DNA from: Streptomyces rubellomurinus
Lineage (GTDB): Bacteria > Actinomycetota > Actinomycetes > Streptomycetales > Streptomycetaceae
Length of the DNA stretch: 64,000 bases
Direction of reading: 5' to 3'
Assembly: GCF_000961885.1 (NCBI RefSeq)
Contig: NZ_JZKH01000014.1
Span: forward strand, 1 to 64,000
Positions 1 to 8,600 of this stretch are shown piece by piece. The notes below the pieces were generated by a model. The model saw nothing but the letters and a program-made list of their open reading frames with translations. It did not search any database and was not told where the DNA came from. The translations under genes and the position numbers were made by a program. How positions within the stretch are numbered: position 1 is the first letter of the stretch; each line of letters begins with the position of its first letter.

Positions 1-349
1 TATCAGATGTTTTCCGCTCCGTTTTCCGGGGCTTCGTCATCCAACTCGCCGGTGTCTTCCGGGGCTTGACGCCCCGTCCGACGTTTCAAACTCTAGCCGA
101 TCCCCGCTCCGAAAAGCGAATCCAGCAGAGTCCGACCGCAACCCGATAAAACGCGCACGCCGAATACGCACCGAGCCGCACCTGCACATGACAGGACCGG
201 CCCGGTGCGAACCGGACGTGATGTCTCAAAGGATTGGCCGCCCCGGGACCGTCCGCGCAGATGCGTGTCCGGTGCTCCCAGCCGAGCGACTGGGAGACAG
301 TACTCCTCCGCCACGCTCAAAACAAAATGCGCAGGCCGCCCCGGGTGGG
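1..349. other. Left edge, no supported gene
   Basis: No coding region here can be defended. A short plus-strand open stretch enters from the left edge and stops near position 69. It is low complexity (Ser/Gly/Ala) and could be the tail of a gene lying outside the window. A small inverted repeat lies around 55-71, and a hairpin at 275-296 sits downstream of the leftward sigma-factor operon. The rest looks like intergenic spacer. Confidence 0.4.
275..296 (-). terminator. Weak terminator-like hairpin
   Basis: A 7-bp perfect stem (CTCCCAG / CTGGGAG) with an 8-nt loop lies about 54 nt beyond the stop codon of the leftward gene ending at 350. No T-run follows, as is usual in actinomycetes. Its position fits an end of the sigma-factor operon, but it is short enough to be fortuitous. 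Confidence 0.35.
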
Positions 350-1147
350 TCAGCCGAGCGAGGCGAGGATCGGTGCCCAGGTGGCTCCGGTGAGGGCGGC
401 CACCGCCTGCTGGTCGGAGAGCGGCGGGCCCGAACGGGTCGGCTTCGGCACCTCGCTTCCGCTACCGCCGCCGGTGCTGTTCCACTGCACCATCTGGAGC
501 TGAGCGCCGGTCGACTTCAGGGTCACCGTCACCGTCCAGCGGTGGGCGGTGTCCGGGCCGGCCGGGTGGCCGGCCGCGGTCTGTTCCGTCATCACCAGGG
601 CCCCGCCGGGGAGCGCGGCGCTGCTCGGCAGCTCGCTCACCTTGCAGGTGTCGCCCGCGGCGCGGGGCCTCGCACTGCAGCTCAGCCCCTCGCCGTCCTC
701 CAGCGGCAGCTTGAGCCGCTGCGCCGAGACGCCGACGTAGGCGGCGCCGTGGCCGTCGTCGAGGACCAGTCCGCCGTTGGCGACGTAGCCGCCGGACGGG
801 TCCGAGGGGTTGTTGCTCTGCCCGGTCTCCTGGCTGAACCGGCCGCCGGGGAACGTGGCCTCCACGGCCTGGATCATCTGGGCGTCGGTGATCGTGGTGC
901 GGGGCGCCGCCATCGGCATCTCCCGCTCTCCCGCGGAGTGGCTGCCGGCGAGCGCGGCGGGGAGCACCAGGCCGGCCACCGCGAGCACGGCGCAGCAGGC
1001 GCCGGCTCCGGCGAGGACGGCGGCGGTGCGGCGGCGCCGGCGGCTGCGGCCGCGTTCGACGGCGCCGTTCAGGAAGGTGCCGAGCTCGGGTTCGAGGGCG
1101 TCGGTCGTGCGGTCGAGGGCGTGGGCGAGGTCTGTTTCGAACGACAT
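350..1147 (-). CDS. Single-pass membrane protein downstream of SigE-type sigma factor
   Basis: 265 aa. A charged N-terminal segment of about 40 residues, rich in Arg near RSRRRRR, is followed by one hydrophobic helix at roughly 41-67 and then an extracytoplasmic domain of about 200 residues with a few Cys. The topology resembles single-pass partners of extracytoplasmic-function sigma factors, but no zinc-binding anti-sigma HxxxCxxC motif is visible, so an anti-sigma role is only inferred. The gene lies 76 nt after the sigma factor on the same strand, so the two probably form one operon. The ATG has a plausible AGGTGA ribosome site 8 nt upstream. A short TTCTG triplication lies in the spacer. 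I do not recognise a named family for the outer domain. Confidence 0.75.
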   Translation of the reverse strand: MSFETDLAHALDRTTDALEPELGTFLNGAVERGRSRRRRRTAAVLAGAGACCAVLAVAGLVLPAALAGSHSAGEREMPMAAPRTTITDAQMIQAVEATFPGGRFSQETGQSNNPSDPSGGYVANGGLVLDDGHGAAYVGVSAQRLKLPLEDGEGLSCSARPRAAGDTCKVSELPSSAALPGGALVMTEQTAAGHPAGPDTAHRWTVTVTLKSTGAQLQMVQWNSTGGGSGSEVPKPTRSGPPLSDQQAVAALTGATWAPILASLG

Positions 1148-1223
1148 GGTGGGGTCACCTGTTCTGTTCTGTTCTGTCGCGGGTGAGGGCTCGGGGCGGT
1201 GTCGGCCTGCGCGGACGGGGTGC

Positions 1224-1730
1224 TCAGTGCGGGATCAGGTCGGACAGGCTGTCGCCGAGCAGCGCGCGGGCCCTGCCGAGTGCGCGGGTGCTCTGGGAGC
1301 GGACCGCGCTGCTGGTCATCCGGAGCATCTGGGCGGTCTCCTCGATGCTGCGGTCCTCCCAGTAGCGCAGCAGCAGCACCGCCCGGTCGCGGGGCGGGAG
1401 TTGGCCGAGCGCGTCCAGCAGGGTGAGGCGCAGCGCGGTGTCCGGGCCGGTGGCCGCGTTGTCGGGCAGGGTCCCGGTGGGGCGTTCGGTGCTGCTGCGG
1501 CGGCGGCGCAGGCTGAGGAAGGTGCGGACCAGCACCGTCTGGGCGTAGGCCGCCGGGTTGTCCGCGCGGACCACGCGCTTCCAGTGGACGTACACCCGGC
1601 TGAGGGTCTCCTGGACGAGGTCCTCGGCGAGGTGGGCGTCGCCGGCGGCGAGGACGTACGCCGAGCGGTACAGCGCCTTGGCCCTCGCGGCCACGAAGGC
1701 CAGGTACTCGTCCTCCTGTGCTGACTTCAC
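1224..1730 (-). CDS. SigE-family ECF RNA polymerase sigma factor
   Basis: 168 aa from a GTG start. The longer frame to 1820 adds an Arg/His-rich leader without domain character, so the GTG before KSAQEDEY was chosen. Region 2 occupies about residues 5-75 (AEDLVQETL is the typical region 2 helix) and region 4 about 105-160 (LPPRDRAVLLLRYWED, then a helix-turn-helix around SIEETAQMLRMTSSAVRSQ). This matches the Streptomyces SigE-like ECF subgroup. It should direct RNA polymerase to a small regulon in response to an unknown signal. The neighbouring membrane protein at 350-1147 is the likely signalling partner. There is no C-terminal extension. Confidence 0.9.
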   Translation of the reverse strand: MKSAQEDEYLAFVAARAKALYRSAYVLAAGDAHLAEDLVQETLSRVYVHWKRVVRADNPAAYAQTVLVRTFLSLRRRRSSTERPTGTLPDNAATGPDTALRLTLLDALGQLPPRDRAVLLLRYWEDRSIEETAQMLRMTSSAVRSQSTRALGRARALLGDSLSDLIPH

Positions 1731-1825
1731 TCGGTGCCCGCCCGTTCCCTGGTGGTGTGATCTTCGTGCATACCCCTGATGACTACGTGGGGCGCCGGGA
1801 TGTCGTGCGGGGCTGGGCACTTTTT

Positions 1826-1881
1826 TCTCCGGAACTCATTTCTCCGGAAACCCCTTGTCCGGGAACCCCGTCTCCGGGAAC
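1826..1881. repeat. Four degenerate TCTCCGGAAC units
   Basis: Four copies of a 10-11 nt motif (TCTCCGGAAC, TCTCCGGAAA, TGTCCGGGAAC, TCTCCGGGAAC) are spaced about 15 nt apart between the sigma-factor gene and the decarboxylase 3' end. The purpose is unknown. GGAAC resembles an ECF -35 element, but in this orientation it would drive transcription towards the 3' end of the decarboxylase, not the sigma gene. Confidence 0.5.
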
Positions 1882-1920
1882 GGCAATGCTCCCCCCGGCC
1901 GGGGCCGGGGGGAGCTGCCG
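1881..1920. terminator. Strong bidirectional hairpin after the decarboxylase gene
   Basis: A perfect 13-bp stem (1888-1900 with 1903-1915, GCTCCCCCCGGCC / GGCCGGGGGGAGC) is extended by CGGCA/TGCCG across a 2-nt bulge. It lies about 70 nt beyond the decarboxylase stop, in the leftward direction. The stability is very high and the location fits a rho-independent terminator of actinomycete type. Confidence 0.75.
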
Positions 1921-1930
1921 CGCGCGGGTC

Positions 1931-2010
1931 GGCCGAGGACGGCCGAGGTCGGCCGGGCTCAGCCGAGGACGGCCGAGGTCGGCCGGGCTCAGCCGAGGAC
2001 GGCCGGGTCC
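1931..2010. repeat. 30-bp tandem repeat spanning a stop codon (about 2.7 copies)
   Basis: Units begin at 1931, 1961 and 1991 (the last partial); each contains GCCGAGGAC and GGCCGAGGTC. The decarboxylase stop codon (1989-1991) lies at the junction of units two and three. The 3' end of the gene has therefore been duplicated in tandem, which looks like replication slippage. Confidence 0.85.
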
Positions 2011-3650
2011 TCGGCGAGGTCGGCGAGCAGGGCGTCGAGCTTCGCCCGGTCGACGGAGGGCATCACGAAGACGTGCACGTAGCTGCGGCGGGTGGACTCG
2101 TCGCCGGGGACGAGCAGGACGTCCTGCGAGGACAGCGACCACTTCGCCACCAGGTCGGCGCTCGGCTTGCGGAACCGTACGGTGACGGCGCCCGGGGTGC
2201 GGGCCGGCCAGAGCTCGACGCCGAGCTCCTGTTCCATGGCCAGCAGGCGGCGCTCCAGGTAGGCGGCGAGCTCCTGGGCGGTGCGGATCCGGTCGACCTG
2301 GTCCTGGTAGGAGTGGCGGGACAGGTGGTCCCAGAGGATCAGCGGGGAGAAGCCGTTGCGGGAGCCGGCGAAGGTGGTGTCGGGCGCGCCTATGTAGTCC
2401 GGCTGGGACGGCGGCGAGATCTGGTACTTCACCTTCGTCATGTAGATGCCGCACGGCCACGGCGCGCCGGCCCACTTGTGGCCGCTCATGGCGATCGAGG
2501 AGACCATGTCGACCTCGCCGTGCTCGGCGGTGGGCAGGGCGAGTCCGAAGTCGAACTCCGGCAGCCCGGTCTCCGGCGCCCAGCCGTACGCCGGGTCCTC
2601 GGCGGCCATCCGCAGGAACGGCGCGTAGCCGGCGCCGAGCGCGCCGTCGACGTGGATCCAGAAGCCGCGGCGCACGTCGACCAGCGGCTGCCCGCTGTCC
2701 GGGCAGGTCCCGTAGACCACCTCGCGGCGCACCAGGCCGTACCGCTCGAAGATCGGCAGCAGGCGCTCGCAGACCGTCCGGACGTCGTCGTGGGCGCCCT
2801 TGAAGGTGCTGCCGAGGTTGAGGTTGACGAAGACCGGGTGCCCCTTGGCGGCGAAGAACTCGACGAGGACGGCGAGCGCGTCGACGTCGATCTCGCCGGG
2901 GCCGTCCCAGGAGTACCCGGACGGGCCGGGGCGGGAGGGCACCTCGGCGGGCCATTCGCGGCGCCCGGTGGCCGGGTCGGTCAGCGGGCACTCGTCCGGG
3001 TACAGCTCCAGGCCGACGGCGTGGAAGGTCTCGACGGCCAGCACCCGGACGGCCTTGGCGAAGGAGTAGTGGGTGTCCTCGGAGTAGAACGCGACCGGGC
3101 GGTGGGCGTTCGGGTTGTGCCGGTCGGGCTCGGCCTGGACGTAGCGGACCTCGTCGCGGGCGGCGGTCGGCGGGTGGATCAGGGCCTTGCCGCTGAGGTA
3201 GTCGCGGGCGTTCCAGAGCGCGTACATGTTGCCCTCGGTGGAGCCCATGGACAGCATGTAGCCCCAGTACGACTCGGGGTCGGCCGGGTCGTGCGGGCGC
3301 TTCGCGTGCCACAGCCGCGCGTAGTAGTCGAGGACGGCGCGCTCGATGACCTTGGTGTTCGGCTTGTAGCCGCCGCTCTGGAACGGGTCGCCGAGGTTGT
3401 TGATGTTGTTCGGCATGAACCGGGCGAGGTCCAGCGCGGTGCCCTGCATGTCCTGGGTGGCCTGGTAGCCGACCAGGTGCTTGCGCTTGCGGGTCAGGTA
3501 CTCGTCCACGGTGTCCAGCGCGCGCAGCCGCCGGGTGTCGTCCAGGCCGGTCGCGGGGAGCACGAACGCGTCGCCGTCCAGCTCCGGGCCCGGGTCGACG
3601 CAGGTCGCGGTCGCGGGTGCGGGCACGGCGAAGGTGGCGGTCGGGCTCAT
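1989..3650 (-). CDS. PLP-dependent (group II) amino-acid decarboxylase
   Basis: 553 aa. The protein has the aspartate aminotransferase fold signature of group II decarboxylases: MGSTEGN near 135-141, H194 in EDTHYS (ring-stacking His), D335 in HVDGALG (pyridine-N aspartate), and K392 in SGHKWAG as the Schiff-base lysine. It should decarboxylate an amino acid to an amine; the substrate cannot be read from sequence. The gene is divergent from an Lrp/AsnC regulator at 3810, a common pairing for amino-acid-responsive control, with a 159-nt shared promoter region. The ATG at 3650 was chosen because the upstream extension has no family-like sequence. The 3' end runs into a tandem repeat that duplicates the stop region. 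Confidence 0.9.
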   Translation of the reverse strand: MSPTATFAVPAPATATCVDPGPELDGDAFVLPATGLDDTRRLRALDTVDEYLTRKRKHLVGYQATQDMQGTALDLARFMPNNINNLGDPFQSGGYKPNTKVIERAVLDYYARLWHAKRPHDPADPESYWGYMLSMGSTEGNMYALWNARDYLSGKALIHPPTAARDEVRYVQAEPDRHNPNAHRPVAFYSEDTHYSFAKAVRVLAVETFHAVGLELYPDECPLTDPATGRREWPAEVPSRPGPSGYSWDGPGEIDVDALAVLVEFFAAKGHPVFVNLNLGSTFKGAHDDVRTVCERLLPIFERYGLVRREVVYGTCPDSGQPLVDVRRGFWIHVDGALGAGYAPFLRMAAEDPAYGWAPETGLPEFDFGLALPTAEHGEVDMVSSIAMSGHKWAGAPWPCGIYMTKVKYQISPPSQPDYIGAPDTTFAGSRNGFSPLILWDHLSRHSYQDQVDRIRTAQELAAYLERRLLAMEQELGVELWPARTPGAVTVRFRKPSADLVAKWSLSSQDVLLVPGDESTRRSYVHVFVMPSVDRAKLDALLADLAEDPAVLG

Positions 3651-3809
3651 GGGCGGGGCACTCCGGGCGTGGTGGGGGGTCGGGGGGCGTTCGCCGCCCG
3701 CGCCCAGGATGGAACTTTCCGGCGGTTTCCGGAAGCTCGGCCGAAGAAGATTCGGTCGAAGCCCGAACGAGCTTGCTCATCGACGGAATCGGCTGGGATC
3801 CTGGCGGGC

Positions 3810-4298
3810 ATGCCGAACAATCCGCAGCAGCGGCGGACCCCCATCGACGACACCGACCGGGCGATCGTCCGCGCCCTGACCGACAACGCCCGGCTGCCGA
3901 ACAACGCCCTCGCCGAGGCGGTGGGCATCGCCCCGTCCACCTGCCTGGCCCGGGTGCGTGCCCTCCAGGAGCGCGGCATCATCCGCGGCTACCGCGCCGA
4001 GGTCGACCCGGCGGCCATCGGCCTGCCGCTGCAGGCGATGATCTCGGTCCGGCTGCGCGCCCACACCCGCGAGCAGAACGAGAGCTTCCGCACCACCGCA
4101 CCCGATCTGCCCGGCGTCCTGGCCGTCTTCCACATGGCCGGCTCGGACGACTACCTCCTGCACGTCGGCGTCGCCGGCCCGGAGGCGCTGCGCGACTTCG
4201 TCGTCGACCACCTCACCACCCACCCGGCGGTGGCCCAGACCCGCACCAACCTGATCTTCGAGCAGATACCGGGCCGCCGTTACCTGGGGCCGGTCTGA
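3810..4298 (+). CDS. Lrp/AsnC-family transcriptional regulator
   Basis: 162 aa, typical length. The N-terminal winged helix-turn-helix lies at about residues 10-60 (DDTDRAIVRAL, then LAEAVGIAPSTCLARVRAL as the recognition unit). The C-terminal RAM ligand-binding and oligomerisation domain lies at about 70-155, with the conserved glycine-rich turn around HMAGSDDYLLHV. Such proteins sense amino acids. Divergence from the decarboxylase at 1989-3650 suggests it controls that gene. The ATG at 3810 starts the recognisable family sequence; a much longer in-frame read-in from the left is an artefact of high GC. There is no clear ribosome site and a TTGCTC lies about 35 nt upstream, so the transcript may be leaderless. 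Confidence 0.92.
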   Translation: MPNNPQQRRTPIDDTDRAIVRALTDNARLPNNALAEAVGIAPSTCLARVRALQERGIIRGYRAEVDPAAIGLPLQAMISVRLRAHTREQNESFRTTAPDLPGVLAVFHMAGSDDYLLHVGVAGPEALRDFVVDHLTTHPAVAQTRTNLIFEQIPGRRYLGPV

Positions 4299-4353
4299 CC
4301 CGCGCGGACCACCCCGGGCGCGGTGCTGTCCGCTGCGCTCCGTCCGGTGGCCG

Positions 4354-5580
4354 TCAGGTCGGGAGCTCGGTGTGGTCGGTGAAGGGGTGGCCGCAGATGT
4401 CCCGCCGGCAGATCGCGTGCGGGCCCGAGCCGCCGGAGAACGCGGGGCAGCCGTCGTCGCGGCGGCAGTGGGTGTCCGGCGGGGGCTGGTGATGGATCTT
4501 GTGCGATTCGCCCCACGTGTGGCCGCATCCCGGTTGCACGCACACGTCGTCCTCGGCACCGCTGGTCCCGCCGTTCGCGCTGCGGTAGCCGGGGCAGCCG
4601 TCGTCCAGCCGGCAGGCCGGTCCCAGTCCGTGGAAGCCCTCGCCGTGTCCGCACCCGGTCTGCCCGCACGGGCCTGTGGTCGGCGCGCCGAGGGCGGGCT
4701 CGTACGGCGGGGGCGGGACGTAGCCGGGGCAGTGGTCGATGTTGCAGGGGGCGCCGGGCGACGGCGGCGGGTAGTTCGTGCGCTTGACCAGAATGGTGAG
4801 CTGCGCCTGGTGCCGCCCGTCGTTGGCCTGGACGGTGTGGGTGACGGTGGTATCGGCGTCGGCGCCGTTGTGGTGGACGCCGAAGACGATCTGGTCGACT
4901 CCGTGCGTGTCGAGCAGTGGGTGGTGGTCCGGATCGGTCCGGGCGGGCAGGGCCGCCATCACGGCGGGGCTGTCTGGGCCCCCGATGGACTCCCCGGCCT
5001 TCTCGTCGAACACGAGCGGGGCGGTGCCGAGGTTGCGCACCGTCACCGCGTGGGTCGTGAACAGGCCCGGCAGGAAGACGTGGAGTTCGTTCGGGTCGCC
5101 CGCCGCGGTGAAGTTCCCCGGGGTGGCGCCCCACACCATCCAGGGCTGCAGGGTCTGGTCGGGGTCGGTGGAACTGATCGCCACGAAGTGCAGGGTCTGC
5201 GGGTCGTTGTTGGTGAGGCGCAGCTGCCAGGGGCCATTGGTCTCCGCGATGGCGAAGAGGTGGACGAGGTAGACGTCGTTGTTCCCCCGCACGCACGTGC
5301 CCTGCGCCGCGACGACGCCGTCCGTCCCGATGACGGGTACGGCGGTGGTGCCCTCCCCCAGCGGCGTCACCGTCAGCGGGGTCAGCCCGCCCTGCCCCGA
5401 ACGGACCTCGACGGTGGGCGCCTTCCCGCCGAGCGCCTGGTTGTCCCGCCACAGCGCGATGACGCGCAGGTAGGTCTCGCCGATCTCGATCGGCACCAGG
5501 TCGGAGAACGGGAACTCGTCGCTGACCTGTTGGAACGCGAGCTCGACCACCTGCGAGCCGAACGGAAAGTCGAATCCCAT
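4354..5580 (-). CDS. Unknown protein with C-terminal Cys/His-rich repeats
   Basis: 408 aa, no signal peptide. Residues 1 to about 275 look like beta-rich domains with no family I can name. The last 130 residues carry repeated metal-site-like modules: CNIDHCPGY, CRLDDGCPGY and CRRDDGCPAF, alternating with CGQTGCGHGEGFH, CVQPGCGHTWGESH and CRRDICGHPFTDH. The implied pattern is C-x(3,4)-C-P-(G/A)-(Y/F), a linker, then C-x(3,4)-CGH-x(4,5)-H, three times over, each able to bind zinc. The gene is last in the leftward operon 12082-4354, 53 nt after the 1245-aa gene, with a strong AGGAGG site 6 nt before the ATG. Function is unknown. Confidence 0.85.
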   Translation of the reverse strand: MGFDFPFGSQVVELAFQQVSDEFPFSDLVPIEIGETYLRVIALWRDNQALGGKAPTVEVRSGQGGLTPLTVTPLGEGTTAVPVIGTDGVVAAQGTCVRGNNDVYLVHLFAIAETNGPWQLRLTNNDPQTLHFVAISSTDPDQTLQPWMVWGATPGNFTAAGDPNELHVFLPGLFTTHAVTVRNLGTAPLVFDEKAGESIGGPDSPAVMAALPARTDPDHHPLLDTHGVDQIVFGVHHNGADADTTVTHTVQANDGRHQAQLTILVKRTNYPPPSPGAPCNIDHCPGYVPPPPYEPALGAPTTGPCGQTGCGHGEGFHGLGPACRLDDGCPGYRSANGGTSGAEDDVCVQPGCGHTWGESHKIHHQPPPDTHCRRDDGCPAFSGGSGPHAICRRDICGHPFTDHTELPT

Positions 5581-5633
5581 GGCGACCTCCTGGTGCGCTC
5601 TGGGTGTCGGTCGGATGCGGGATCAGGGCGGGA

Positions 5634-8600
5634 TCAGGTCAGGCGGACGGTCTCGGCGTACACCAGCCGGGTGCCCTGGCGTCCGGGGCCCGGGTCCTGC
5701 GCGGGGTAGTTCTCGACCTCGGTGACGAGGACCCGCAGCGGACGGGTCTCCCCGGCCGGGATGCTCAGCTGGAGCTGCGCCCCCAGGGCACCGCTGGTGG
5801 CCGCGACGGTCGTCCAGCCGGAGGAGCCGATGACCGCGTCGTCGCCGAGCGCCGCGGTCGCGGCGCTGGTGGCGGCCTGCAGCTCGACGCGGACCGTGTT
5901 GGCCTCCGGACCGTCCGGGCCCTTGCCGCCGAGGACCGCCGTGATCCCGGCCGCCGCCTGTGTGACGACCAGGTCCCGGGGCGGGAACAGCTGCAGCGGT
6001 TCGGTTTCCACCGGCGCCGACAGGTGGGGCACGTCCACGGCCGTGTGCTCCTGGTAGCGGCAGAGCGACAGGCGCACGAACGGGCGGTACGACGTCGCGG
6101 CCAGGGGTGACAGGTCGATGTCGGCGAGCCAGCAGTTCGGCTCCGCGTCGAAGGTCACCGGGTGGAGCACGGCGGTGACCCCTCCCCCGGCCTCGTCGAG
6201 CACCTCCGGCACCGCGCCGAGGGCCGCCACGACCTGATCCGCGCGCAGCGGGCTCTTCGGCGCGTCGGTGGTCCAGATCGGGTCCTTCCCGGTGAGGCTG
6301 ACGTGGTCCGGCTCGGAGCCGGCCGAGACGATCACGGCCAGCCGTTCGTCCGTCCCGGAGGCGAACCAGGGGCGTTCCAGGAACACCCGCAGCCCGCCGC
6401 CGCGCGTGGAGCGGTGGACCCCGCCACTGCTGCTGCGCGACCAGGCGAACGCGGGCACCGTGTACCGCGGCCGGGGCGCGGGCGGCCGTGCCGAGCAGGG
6501 CACGTCGGTGGTCCCGGGCAGCGTGACCCGTACCGTGCAGGCCTCGGGGTCGACGGCGGTGAGCCTGCCGAAGAAGTCGTGGAACCGCGAGATCGCGGTG
6601 ACGGTGTAGGTGACCTGCCGGCGGCGGGTGTCGCCGAAGGTGTGCACGATCGTGGGCAGGGCCAGATCCGGCCTGGTGTAGGCCACGTCGTAGGAGCCGA
6701 CGTGGGTGGCGAAGGCCGCGGCGGCCGGGGCGGACGGCGGATCGGTGATGACGTCCTCGAAGTCCGACCACTCGGCGTGCACGTCGATGCGCCCGGTGCT
6801 CGCGACGTCCAGGACCAGGTCGGTGATCCGCAGGATCGCGTCGGTGTCGCCGGTCTGGCGGCTGGCCACGAAGCGGCCGCCCGGGTCGACCAGGGGCCGC
6901 TGCACCGCGTGCACGACGGTGATGGTGTGCGGCGGGGTCACGGTGCGGATGTGGCCGTGGTAGACGAGCTGGTTGGTGGTCTTCGTCGAATCGGCCGGAT
7001 CCGCGCCGGCCCAGATCGCGACCCCGTGGTTGGGAACGTCGGCGAGGCCCGGGCAGGACACGAGGTCCAGCGTCGCCTGCTCGGCCGGCCCCAGTTCGAC
7101 GGTCATGACGCGTGGTGCCCCCGTGTCCGGAATGCTCGCCGTGCATCCGGCGGGGCCGGCGACGAGTCGCAGGCCGACCGGCGGGTAGTCCGGCCACTTC
7201 CCCCAGCGGTGCTGCAGGTGCAGGTGGTCGGCGCCGTCGAACCCCGTCGTGGTGCCCTCCGTTCCGGTGACCGGGTCGACGGGGCGCGAGCGCACCCCCA
7301 CGGCGAACAGCGGGGCTCCCGGATCCGGCAGCCACGGCAGGTCGACGCCGGTCGCGGGCACGACCTGGTAGGAGCCGGCCCCTTCGTCGTGGGGCTGCGC
7401 GCCGGGGATGTCGGTCACGTCACGGTCGGCGCGGACGGCGGTGGTGAACGCCGAATCGATCGGCGGCACGGCCGCGGCGCCCACCGCCGAGTCGAACACC
7501 CCGTGCTGGAGGGCCAGTTCGAGCGGGGCCTTCGGCGCGAACAGGTACCGCAGGTCATCCGCCGGGTACCCGTGTGCGGCGGCGTAGTCGGCGGCCGAGG
7601 TCCCGCGATCGCTGCGGACGACCAGCCGGCTTGGCCCTTCGCCGTCGACGTACGGCCGGGTGGGCAGGAGCTCGGGTGCGGGGACGGGGTCGAAACGGCG
7701 GTGCGGGAACGACGCGCTGTGCTGCTCGTCGGCATCGGGCTCCCCCGGTCGCAGCCCGCCTCCGGCGAGATCGGCCAGGCGGGCTCGCAGCTGGTAGTGC
7801 CGGCCGAACCGCAGCCGGGGCAGGGACCCCGGTTCGTGGCCGAGCACCATCGTGAAGGGCAGGTCGGGGGTGTCGACCGGCTCCGCGATGCGGTCCGGCC
7901 GCGGGGCCACCGCGCTCCACCCGTCCCAGCGGGCCACGGTCTGGTGCACGTAGACGGCGCTGTCCGCGCCGGCGCCGGTGGTCACCGAATCGACCCGGAC
8001 GCAGCCTTCTTCGAGCAGCCCGTCGGCACCGCCGAGTTGGAGGCCGCCGACGCCGTACCGCACTCGGCGCTGACACAGCGACCGCCAGGTCCGGGTGCGG
8101 TCGTCCCAGACGTCGAGGCGGTATCCCGCGACGAGGTTGTCGGCGGTCAGCGGCGAGCCCAACAGGCCCTCCCTGGTCGCGCGGTCCTGGGCGCGCCGCA
8201 GTCGGTTGTCGTGCTCCTGCTCGCGGTCGGTGTCGAGCAGGGCGACTCCGGCCGACCGCAGGGCGGGCAGCCCGGTGTCGTCGGCGTGGTCCGAGGCGGG
8301 CCCGCCGTCGCCGGACGCGGCGATGCCGACCATGCGCAGCGCCGCCCCGTCGACGTCGAAGGGCATGATCTCGAACCGGCCGTTGGCGCCGTCCCCCGCC
8401 GGGGCCGCACCTGGGGCGGCGCCCGGAGCGGCGCCCAAAGCCGCGCCCGCCAGGGCGAGCATGCCCAGCGCGAACGGGGCGGCCTGCGGCCCGGAGCCTG
8501 CGGCGGGCACGAAGCGGGTGCCGGACAGGGTGTAGGCGGTGGTGGGTGACAGGTCGTCCTGCGCGGCGCCGGCCCAGCCGGCCGTGGGCTCGGACCCGGG

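Noticed and set aside
1826..1881. GGAAC motifs as autoregulatory ECF promoters for the sigma factor.
   Set aside because: On the needed strand they read GTTCC, so they face away from the sigma gene, and no -10 follows.
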